From the NCBI GenBank assembly GCA_965116685.1, contig OZ220707.1, positions 1,922,001-1,986,000 on the forward strand: DNA of 64,000 nt, read 5' to 3'. Position numbers and translations under genes: made by a program. Positions 51,224-58,900 of the stretch are shown here, piece after piece (position 1 is the stretch's first letter; each line of letters opens with the position of its first letter). Source of the stretch: Bin80 sp965116685 (lineage in GTDB: Bacteria; Bacteroidota; Rhodothermia; Rhodothermales; Bin80). The notes below the pieces were generated by a model that searched no databases, was not told where the DNA came from, and worked only from the letters and a program-made list of their open reading frames with translations.

Positions 51224-54200
51224 CGCGCATTTTGCCTGCCTTTGATTCTTTGAGAACGTACTGATTCGGAAGCGCGTCGAGCGCCCCTAAAAAGAAGTCA
51301 AATCGTTCCAGGTAGAACTGTTGATCCTCGTGGCTGTCCGGCAGGCGCAAAAATAACCGCTGGTTCCGGTATGAGACCCGGGGAAGACGCAGGGTTTGCC
51401 CGATCAGCCGCATGCGGGCTCCCAGGAACAGTTGACAAGCCGGAGTTGGAAGTGGGCCAAACCGGTCACGGATCTCCGCTTCCAATTCGTCAAGTGCAGA
51501 TTGTTCTGCAGCTTCTCCAATCCTGCGATAGAGGGCCAGGCGTTCAAGGTCACTGGCCACATAAGGTTTGGGAAGAGAGGCGTTCACCTCAAGGTCGACA
51601 ATGGTATCTTCTGGCAGCGGGAGGTCAACATTCTTGAAGAGTTCGGAAAAATCCTCATTTCGCAGTTCTCGAACGGCTTCATCCAGCATCTGGTAGTACG
51701 TATCAAGCCCAAGGTCTGCAATAAAACCGCTTTGCTCTCCGCCAAGAATGTTTCCTGCGCCCCGGATATCCAGATCTCTCATGGCAAGATGAAATCCACT
51801 TCCAAGGTCGCTGAATTGCTCAACGGCCTGCAGGCGCTGGCGAGCATCTCGGCTCAGAGCATGAATGGAAGGGACCAGTAAATAGCAAAATGCTTTGCGG
51901 TCACTGCGACCGACCCGCCCGCGTAACTGATGAATCTCCGCCAGGCCAAACAAATGAGCCCGATCAATAATAATGGTGTTGGCATTTGCAATATCAAGCC
52001 CGTTCTCCACAATGGAAGTGCACAACAGGACATCAAACCTGTGATCAACAAAGTCGGTCATGACCTGCTCAAGCTCTGCGCCGGGCATTTGGCCGTGACC
52101 AATGCGAAAGCGGACACCCGGAACAAGATCCTGCAGCTTGATCAGCATGTCGCCGATGGAAGCCACACGGTTGTGAATAAAGAAGACCTGCCCTCCGCGA
52201 TTGACTTCATAGAGAATCGCATCACTGATAAGAGCCCAGTCGGAGGAATGAATTTGCGTGTGAATGGGTTGCCGGTTTGGTGGTGGGGTACCGATGATAG
52301 AAAGATCGCGGGCACCAATGAGAGAAAATTGCAGCGTACGGGGGATTGGAGTTGCAGTCAAGGTCAGCGTGTCCACATTGACGCGCAGTTCACGCAGTTT
52401 TTCCTTGATTCGAACCCCGAACCGCTGTTCCTCATCAATGATCAGAAGCCCCAGATCCGGGAAGGAGACATCCTTGGAAACCAGCCGGTGGGTGCCAACA
52501 AGGACATCCACTTTTCCCTGGCTCACATCAGCAAGCAGTTTTCGGACTGCTGCACCCTTGATCCGGCGCGAAAGCACTTCGACCCGCACGGGAAACTGCT
52601 CCAGACGTTTACGAAACGTGAGGTAATGCTGCCGGGCCAGCACCGTCGTGGGGACTAATAATGCAACCTGTTTTCCATCCTGAACCGCCTTGAAGGTCGC
52701 TCGAACCGCCACCTCTGTTTTTCCAAAACCAACATCGCCGCAAACCAGGCGATCCATCGGGATCGCAGATTCCATGTCACGTTTGACCGCCTCCGCCGCT
52801 TCATGCTGATCGGGGGTGTCCTGCCACGGAAAAGAAGCTTCCAACTCTTTTTGCCAGATTGAATCCAGTGAAAAAGCATGCCCTTCGGAAGATTTACGCT
52901 GGGCATAGAGGCTGATCAATCTCCGCGCAATATCCTTAATCCGCTTTTTTGCCCGGCTTTTGGTGCGCTCCCATTGTTCTGACCCTAATCGGGTCAATGA
53001 AGGAACTTGGCCATCTTTTCCCGCATATTTGCTGAGCTTGTGCAGGGCATTCACATTCACAAATACGACATCGTCACGCGCGTAGATGAGCCGCACGGCT
53101 TCTTGACTGCGACCCTTGACCGTGATCACTTTAAGCCCCGCAAATTTACCAATTCCAAATTCCTTGTGCACAACAAAGTCCCCGGGCTTAAGGTTTTGCA
53201 ACTCCTGGAGGCGGATTCCGCCCGTGCGAGAGGCTTTTCGGGTGCGTGGACGGAAATAACGGCCAAAAATTTCGTGATCGGTGTAGGCGGCAAGGCCAAT
53301 GCCTGGCAACGAAAATCCGCGGTGGAGGGATGCAACCAGAAAGATTAATTTGCCAGAGTCCAGTAACTCGTCCAGCAACGATTCTAAACGCTTTTGCTGG
53401 GCGGAGCTGTCACAAATGATGTAGGTGTGTTTGCGGCCGGGCCCGGTCAAGTCCGAGCGAACAAGATCCATGTGGCCGCCAAAGGAGGGCTGTGGTTGGG
53501 CGCTAACCTGAATCACGGTGTCGGGATTCGAAACGGTTGTGTGAATGTGAACTCGGGTTTTTGATGCGCAACGGCGAGCCAGAATATCTGGGGTCAGATA
53601 TCGTGACTCGGGAATCGGACAGTCCGGCTCGGATCGCGTTTTTGACTTGTATCGCTTTTGAACATCCTGCCAGACAGCATCGGCGGCTTCGCTTAGTCGG
53701 AATTCTTGAAAAAGAACCAGGAGGGTATCCTTGGAAATTGAATCCAACAGAGAAATCCATGCAGCGTCCCTGGAGGCATGGATCGGTTGGGGAACCAGCC
53801 GGGCGCTGCGCAGGCGGCTGACCGATCGTTGGCTGACGGCATCGAATTCCCGGATGGACTCGAGTTCATTGCCGAAGAACTCAAGCCGCAGAGGCAGTCC
53901 ACCAGAAAACGGAAATACATCCACAATCCCGCCCCGCCATGCGAGTTCCCCGGCCTCCTGCACAAAGGGGACACGGACAAACCCTTTTCCAGTGAGCAGG
54001 TCAACGAGTTGATCCGGTGGCATACGATCGTGAACCTGTACGGTAACAGACTGTGCCAGCGTTTTTTCCGGTGCGGGCATCCGCTCAAGGACTGCTTGCA
54101 GGCCGGCAACCACTACGGTCTGCGTGGACGAGTCAAGTTGTTGCAGTACATCATGCCGTCGGACCATCGGAGCGGAATCCTCAACTTGCTCGTCATCGTA

Positions 54201-54485
54201 CGGCGTGGATCCAAACGGAGGAAACAAGAGGCTTGGCAAGCCCAGCTCCGTCAAATCACTATGCAGCAGGCGTGCATCTTCGGTTTCTGGCAGAATACAG
54301 GCCAGAGAGCGTCCAGATTTCCAGGCACGCTGGAGCAAAAATGCAGGTAATGACCCAGGCACATCCTGTAAGAGACAGACTTGCGCTCCTTTGGCTTGTG
54401 CACACCATGCGTAAAACGCCTGAAAAGAAGGAACCCGAGAGAGTCGGGAAGACAGTCGTTGTAATGGATGATCAGACAAACCCAA
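51105..54485 (-). CDS. mfd: Transcription-repair coupling factor Mfd
   Basis: A 1126-residue protein. The UvrB-like N-terminal module has LLFPPFGSTPYDDEQVED. The RNA polymerase interaction domain follows (GDFVVHKEFGIGKFAGLKVI). The RecG-like translocase has GDVGFGKTEVAVRATFKAVQ, LIIDEEQRFGVRIKEKLREL, TATPIPRTLQ and the GRVGRSDRKAFCYLL motif. Mfd removes stalled RNA polymerase at lesions and recruits UvrA. It is convergent with rsmG, overlapping its last 119 bases, with a parS site 16 bases upstream of the start codon. Confidence 0.96.
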   Translation of the reverse strand: MGLSDHPLQRLSSRLSRVPSFQAFYAWCAQAKGAQVCLLQDVPGSLPAFLLQRAWKSGRSLACILPETEDARLLHSDLTELGLPSLLFPPFGSTPYDDEQVEDSAPMVRRHDVLQQLDSSTQTVVVAGLQAVLERMPAPEKTLAQSVTVQVHDRMPPDQLVDLLTGKGFVRVPFVQEAGELAWRGGIVDVFPFSGGLPLRLEFFGNELESIREFDAVSQRSVSRLRSARLVPQPIHASRDAAWISLLDSISKDTLLVLFQEFRLSEAADAVWQDVQKRYKSKTRSEPDCPIPESRYLTPDILARRCASKTRVHIHTTVSNPDTVIQVSAQPQPSFGGHMDLVRSDLTGPGRKHTYIICDSSAQQKRLESLLDELLDSGKLIFLVASLHRGFSLPGIGLAAYTDHEIFGRYFRPRTRKASRTGGIRLQELQNLKPGDFVVHKEFGIGKFAGLKVITVKGRSQEAVRLIYARDDVVFVNVNALHKLSKYAGKDGQVPSLTRLGSEQWERTKSRAKKRIKDIARRLISLYAQRKSSEGHAFSLDSIWQKELEASFPWQDTPDQHEAAEAVKRDMESAIPMDRLVCGDVGFGKTEVAVRATFKAVQDGKQVALLVPTTVLARQHYLTFRKRLEQFPVRVEVLSRRIKGAAVRKLLADVSQGKVDVLVGTHRLVSKDVSFPDLGLLIIDEEQRFGVRIKEKLRELRVNVDTLTLTATPIPRTLQFSLIGARDLSIIGTPPPNRQPIHTQIHSSDWALISDAILYEVNRGGQVFFIHNRVASIGDMLIKLQDLVPGVRFRIGHGQMPGAELEQVMTDFVDHRFDVLLCTSIVENGLDIANANTIIIDRAHLFGLAEIHQLRGRVGRSDRKAFCYLLVPSIHALSRDARQRLQAVEQFSDLGSGFHLAMRDLDIRGAGNILGGEQSGFIADLGLDTYYQMLDEAVRELRNEDFSELFKNVDLPLPEDTIVDLEVNASLPKPYVASDLERLALYRRIGEAAEQSALDELEAEIRDRFGPLPTPACQLFLGARMRLIGQTLRLPRVSYRNQRLFLRLPDSHEDQQFYLERFDFFLGALDALPNQYVLKESKAGKMRAIVQDVLSVEAAHEILCQVAAKQSSPEPQTGKIPAPAPV

Positions 54486-54500
54486 AAGCTTCCTTACTAG

Positions 54501-54516
54501 TGTTTCACGTGAAACA
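54501..54516. promoter_or_regulatory. parS: parS centromere site 2
   Basis: A second identical TGTTTCACGTGAAACA lies in the 67-base gap between mfd and murQ, 3.9 kb from site 1. Because ParB spreads from parS, it may also influence mfd transcription. Two sites so close together and about 20 kb from the proposed oriC fit an origin-proximal centromere. Confidence 0.95.
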
Positions 54517-54552
54517 TTTCGCCACTCAAACGATTTTTGAATTTAATAAAGG

Positions 54553-55467
54553 CTACTCCAGAGCGCCTCGCACAAATCCATTCGATTTGTTTAGTCTTTC
54601 CAGGGCCTCCTCTTTTGAAACATCCCCGAGAATCATGACTAGAGCCGTTTTCACATGGCCGTCGGCGGCTGTAAGTGCTTTCGTTGCCTCCTCATAGTTC
54701 AGTCCGGTAACGGTCATAACCGTGCGGCGGGATCTTTGGGTCAGTTTTTCGGCGGTCATCTGCAGGTCGACCATCATATTCTGATAGACTTTCCCCAGGC
54801 GAATCATAGAAGCGGTTGTGATCATGTTGAGGACCAGTTTCTGAGCGGTTCCACTTTTCATGCGGGTGGAACCCATGATGACTTCCGGGCCCACAACGAC
54901 ACAGATCGCCACATCCACATCCAGATCAAATGTAGAACGAGGGTTGCAGGTAATGAACAGCGTCTTGCATCCAATTTCGCGAGCTTCAGCCATTGCTCCC
55001 ACCACAAAGGGGGTACGTCGGCTTGCCGCGATACCGCAAACCACATCATTTGCATGTAATCCTCTTGCGCGAAGGGCCTCTGCGCCATCGGAGGCTACAT
55101 CTTCGGCACCCTCCTGTGACCGGAAAACAGCTTCCTTACCGCCGGCAATAATCCCCTGAATATCTTCGGGAGAAGATCCAAACGTAGGAGGGCACTCGGA
55201 TGCATCCAGGATTCCGAGACGCCCACTGGTGCCTGCTCCAATATAAATCAGGCGTCCACCGCTTCCCAGCGCCGCCGTTACAATTTCCACCGCTTTTGCA
55301 ATGTAGGGAAGCTCTTCCTTCACGGCTTTGGGGACAAGTTGATCTTCTGTATTGATAATCGTGAGGATTTCCTCCACAGATGCGTTGTCAATATTCATTG
55401 AGCGTGGATTACGCTGCTCGGTAACTAGGCTTTGAAGCTCCTCGAACAGGGGTGGAGGTACTGTCAT
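54553..55467 (-). CDS. murQ: N-acetylmuramic acid 6-phosphate etherase
   Basis: About 304 residues from the ATG of MTVPPPLFEELQSLVTEQRN; a 72-codon upstream extension does not resemble the family. The SIS domain has LIYIGAGTSGRLGILDASEC, the catalytic acid region SRTPFVV..., and TRMKSGTAQKLVLNMITTAS. It cleaves the lactyl ether of MurNAc-6-phosphate to GlcNAc-6-phosphate in peptidoglycan recycling. It is divergent from recF. The upstream kinase/anhydro-MurNAc genes are not adjacent. Confidence 0.94.
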   Translation of the reverse strand: MTVPPPLFEELQSLVTEQRNPRSMNIDNASVEEILTIINTEDQLVPKAVKEELPYIAKAVEIVTAALGSGGRLIYIGAGTSGRLGILDASECPPTFGSSPEDIQGIIAGGKEAVFRSQEGAEDVASDGAEALRARGLHANDVVCGIAASRRTPFVVGAMAEAREIGCKTLFITCNPRSTFDLDVDVAICVVVGPEVIMGSTRMKSGTAQKLVLNMITTASMIRLGKVYQNMMVDLQMTAEKLTQRSRRTVMTVTGLNYEEATKALTAADGHVKTALVMILGDVSKEEALERLNKSNGFVRGALE

Positions 55468-55570
55468 CAATGGATGGGAGTAAAAGGCCGGTATACTCTT
55501 TGGACGTATAAATGAACCAACATTCGAACGAATATACCAAGTTTGCGTAACCTTCTCATAAACTGATGCA

Positions 55571-56716
55571 ATGATCCTACGCTCACTCTGTCTTCGAAGT
55601 ATGCGGGCGCATGCCGACACGAGGTTGACATTGGCGCCCGGGATTAATCTGCTGTACGGACCAAACGGTGCAGGCAAGACCAATATCTTGGAGGCAATTC
55701 ACTATCTCTGCCTTTCCAAGAGTTTTCTGACCAGTGTAGATCGCTATGTGCTTCGGCGCAGCCGATCATTTTTTGAGGTTGAAGGCAAATTTGAGGGATC
55801 CCTGCGGCGTGAAGTGGAAATACGGATTGCGTTTGCTATCCGACAAGGAAAGCGAATGTTCATCAACGGTGCTCCGCTTGATCGACTATCGGATGTTGTT
55901 GGGGTTGTCCCGATAGTTCTTTTTGCACCAAGTGATCAGAACTTAACGTATGGTGGACCGCAGGAGCGTCGGAAATTTCTGAACAGTATGCTTAGTCAGG
56001 CGAGGCCGGCTCATCTCGAAGACCTCATCGGATACCGTCGTGCCCTAAGGCAGCGGAATGAATACTTGGCCCACAATCGTATGCGTCCGTTGGATATGGA
56101 CATGATTGCACCCCTCAATGCCGTTCTGGCCCGATTTGGAGGGCGAATTGTTGCCCTGCGTGCCGCCTTTCTTCAGAAGTTCAGTGAAGAACTTAAACGT
56201 GCATGGCAACAGCTTGGAGAAGCGATTGAAGAACCGGTGATTACCTATCAGGGTCCCATTCCAGAAGAGCAGCATTCGTATGCCGAAGAGGCGGAGAAGG
56301 CGCTTATGTCCGCGCTTGGGGAAGCGGCCGATCGCGACAGAGAACTGGGGCGAACCACCGTAGGCCCTCATCGCGATGAACTGATTTTTAAGCTGAATGG
56401 GCAGCCGGTGCGGCGCTTTGCCTCAACCGGACAGCACCGTTCGTTTGCAATTGCACTCAAGTTGGCGCAGTATCATTACCTGGACTCCCGGTTGGAAGAA
56501 AAACCGATCCTGCTACTTGATGATGTATTTGATTCTCTGGATCCAGAGCGGACCGAGGTGATTTTAGATTGGTTGCAGGACGCATCTACAGGACAGAGCA
56601 TAGTAACCGTTGCAGATGCCGAAAGATTACGCTCCCGGGTCACGCAAAAGGGAGCCTCCAACCGATGTGTTCAAGTTCTCCACGGAGAAATCATTGCGGA
56701 TCCGCCGGAGGAATAA
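55571..56716 (+). CDS. recF: DNA replication/repair protein RecF
   Basis: A 381-residue SMC-like ATPase. Walker A is LLYGPNGAGKTNILEAIHYL (from about 29), and the signature region is FASTGQHRSFAIALKLAQYH. Walker B is ILLLDDVFDSLD. RecF with RecOR loads RecA on gapped DNA. In many bacteria it follows dnaN; here it lies 21 kb from dnaN and next to murQ, showing rearrangement of the origin region. Its end overlaps convergent maoC by 26 bases. Confidence 0.95.
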   Translation: MILRSLCLRSMRAHADTRLTLAPGINLLYGPNGAGKTNILEAIHYLCLSKSFLTSVDRYVLRRSRSFFEVEGKFEGSLRREVEIRIAFAIRQGKRMFINGAPLDRLSDVVGVVPIVLFAPSDQNLTYGGPQERRKFLNSMLSQARPAHLEDLIGYRRALRQRNEYLAHNRMRPLDMDMIAPLNAVLARFGGRIVALRAAFLQKFSEELKRAWQQLGEAIEEPVITYQGPIPEEQHSYAEEAEKALMSALGEAADRDRELGRTTVGPHRDELIFKLNGQPVRRFASTGQHRSFAIALKLAQYHYLDSRLEEKPILLLDDVFDSLDPERTEVILDWLQDASTGQSIVTVADAERLRSRVTQKGASNRCVQVLHGEIIADPPEE

Positions 56717-57128
56717 TGGTTGCTTCCCCAACTAAAGCCTTTTTATTGGCATCAGTGAATACGAAAGTTTCCACCTTCGCATAGCGCCGCTGCTCTAATT
56801 TTTCAGTAACCTTGACCGAAACACGTACTTCTGAATTGACACGTACAGGACGCAGAAACCGGCATGAAATAGAGACTGCCACACTCCCAGGGCCGGGGAA
56901 GTCACGTCCAAGAACCTTGGAGATGAGACCCAGAAGGAATATACCATGGACAATACGATCCCCAAAGCGAGTATTTTCGGCGTATTCGGCATCCACATGG
57001 AGAGGGTTGTCATCCCCGGTGATCTGGGCGAATGTCAAGACATCATCCTCACTAATGAAACGACGAAAGTCATACGTATCGCCAATCTTGAGAGACTCAA
57101 ATGAGTGGCCGGGTTTTTGCTGAATCAT
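56691..57128 (-). CDS. MaoC-like (R)-enoyl-CoA hydratase
   Basis: A 145-residue hot-dog-fold protein. The catalytic Asp/His pattern is in the D-N-P-L-H motif, TFAQITGDDNPLHVDAEYAE, with GDRIVHGIFLLGLISKVLG after it. Such PhaJ-like enzymes hydrate trans-2-enoyl-CoA to (R)-3-hydroxyacyl-CoA, linking beta-oxidation to other lipid routes. The substrate is unknown here. Convergent with recF with a 26-base overlap. Confidence 0.88.
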   Translation of the reverse strand: MIQQKPGHSFESLKIGDTYDFRRFISEDDVLTFAQITGDDNPLHVDAEYAENTRFGDRIVHGIFLLGLISKVLGRDFPGPGSVAVSISCRFLRPVRVNSEVRVSVKVTEKLEQRRYAKVETFVFTDANKKALVGEATIIPPADPQ

Positions 57129-57217
57129 AGCAGGATGCAGGTGACAGAAAGGGTTTCGCTAAAGATACAATATAGACCTTCATCCTGAGAATCCACGGAA
57201 AGATCATTGCCCCGATC

Positions 57218-58150
57218 ATGCAGATACAGAAACGGCTAACAAAATTGAGCACTACGCGACGAGGCAAGCGCATTCTACGCATTGCACGGGCAAGTTTCAC
57301 CATTAGCATTGTTTTGTTCATGGTGTGGCAATTGCGCGAGGTGGAATTCCGTAGCGTGTTTCAGGGGCTGCCGCGGAATCCCGGGTTCTATGTACTGCTG
57401 GTGGTATTGTACTTCCTTTTACCCGTGATACAGTTTTTGGCTTATCGGGTTGTATGGGATTTCCGTCCAGGTCCTGCAATCCGGGCCTTCATCAAGAAGC
57501 GCATCCTGAATAGAGATGTTTTGGGATACTCCGGTGAAGTATACATCTTTGCCTGGGCACGGGATCATGTGGCGATGCGGAGCCGGGCGCTAATGGAGTG
57601 TATTCGTGATATGAATATTATTTCAGCAGTTGCCTCGACACTGATCGCAATACTGCTGCTTGCTTTTTTTGCCTTGGAGGGACAGGTGAATGTGCGGGAT
57701 CTGATCGGAGAAACCCAGGCGGCCGTCCTGATTGGAGGAATCGGGGGCAGCCTGATTCTGTTCGTGATCGTGTTTACGCGCCGAAAATGGCTTTTCTCTA
57801 TGCCGTGGAAGCAAACACGCATTGTTTTTGGGCTTCATGTTGTACGTGTGCTTGTAAGACAGCTCCTAGAAATTACCATGTGGCATCTTGCCATGCCAGA
57901 AGTTCCCCTAGAAACATGGTTTACATATGCTGCAGCTTCTATAATCGTCTACAGACTTCCGTTTATACCGAACCAGGACCTGTTGACGATGGCGGTTGCG
58001 GTGAGCATTGCGGGAGCGATGACGGTTTCCGAGGCGCACATTGCAGCTGTCTTTGGTGCGGTGGCATTGGTCAATCGGCTGATTAATCTGCTCTTTTTCG
58101 CAACCCTTTCGGTTCGGCTACCAAAAGAGGGGGTGCCTGTGACCAAATAG
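57218..58150 (+). CDS. Polytopic membrane protein, possibly flippase-like (UPF0104-type)
   Basis: A 310-residue protein with about seven or eight hydrophobic helices (for example FTISIVLFMVWQL, FYVLLVVLYFLLPVIQFLAY, AVASTLIAILLLAFFALEG, AVLIGGIGGSLILFVIVFTR, LLTMAVAVSIAGAMTV, VNRLINLLFFATLSV). Helix spacing and the acidic/Arg pattern recall the transmembrane domain of lysylphosphatidylglycerol synthases, but key motifs are not obvious, so this is tentative. It begins a rightward trio with a DUF3047 protein and an RND-type exporter, suggesting lipid handling. Confidence 0.55.
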   Translation: MQIQKRLTKLSTTRRGKRILRIARASFTISIVLFMVWQLREVEFRSVFQGLPRNPGFYVLLVVLYFLLPVIQFLAYRVVWDFRPGPAIRAFIKKRILNRDVLGYSGEVYIFAWARDHVAMRSRALMECIRDMNIISAVASTLIAILLLAFFALEGQVNVRDLIGETQAAVLIGGIGGSLILFVIVFTRRKWLFSMPWKQTRIVFGLHVVRVLVRQLLEITMWHLAMPEVPLETWFTYAAASIIVYRLPFIPNQDLLTMAVAVSIAGAMTVSEAHIAAVFGAVALVNRLINLLFFATLSVRLPKEGVPVTK

Positions 58151-58189
58151 CCCCTTGATGCGTCAAGACAATCCACCTCTTTCCCAGAA

Positions 58190-58900
58190 ATGCGTACGGC
58201 CACAATCCTTTCTTTGTTCGTTTTTGCAGGTCCATATACCCTGTACGTCTCCGCCCAGCAGTCTCTGGTCATTGAGAACTTTGAGGGCTATGAAATCAAT
58301 GGTCTTCCTAGTTCGTGGAAAATACCAGACAACCGGTCAAAAATGATGCGAGTCCTTCCACCGGATCACGCCAAACCCAATGACTATGTGAAGGTGGTTA
58401 TGGAAGAGGGGGGAAAGGTTTTACGGGCATATACTCAAGGAGAGTCTGTGCAGATCGCCTTGCCAAAAGGGGATGGGCTTGAATGGGATGTCGAGAATTT
58501 TCCCCGGTTACGCTGGCGCTGGCGGGCGGATCAGCTGCCGGAGGGGGCAAAAGAAGACCGGAGGAGCTTAAACGACACCGCAGCGGCCCTGTATGTTGCG
58601 TTTGAGTGTAACGACTGGCTCGGACGACCTTGTACGATCAAGTACACCTACAGCAGTACACTGCCCAAGGGGGCATTAGCTCGCTATGGAAAGCTCCAAG
58701 TACTGGTTGTTTCTTCAGCTCTTGAGATCAAAGAGAGGTGGATAGAGATTGAACGGAATGTCGCCCAGGATTATGAGATGTTTTTTGGCAGGCGACCTTC
58801 ACAATCCCCGCTTTATATCATGGTATGGAGTGACAGTGACAATACAGGTGGAGCGGCCGATGTATACTTTGACGACATTGTAGTGCTTTCTGAAGAATGA
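58190..58900 (+). CDS. Exported DUF3047 protein
   Basis: A 236-residue protein with a signal peptide (MRTATILSLFVFAGPYTLYV, cleavage near SAQ). DUF3047 features: LRWRWRADQLPEGAKEDRRS, LNDTAAALYVAF and a C-terminal DVYFDDIVVL. The fold is probably a jelly-roll carbohydrate- or lipid-binding sandwich. The stop codon overlaps the start of the downstream RND exporter (ATGA), so it is likely a periplasmic partner of that exporter. Function not established. Confidence 0.78.
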   Translation: MRTATILSLFVFAGPYTLYVSAQQSLVIENFEGYEINGLPSSWKIPDNRSKMMRVLPPDHAKPNDYVKVVMEEGGKVLRAYTQGESVQIALPKGDGLEWDVENFPRLRWRWRADQLPEGAKEDRRSLNDTAAALYVAFECNDWLGRPCTIKYTYSSTLPKGALARYGKLQVLVVSSALEIKERWIEIERNVAQDYEMFFGRRPSQSPLYIMVWSDSDNTGGAADVYFDDIVVLSEE

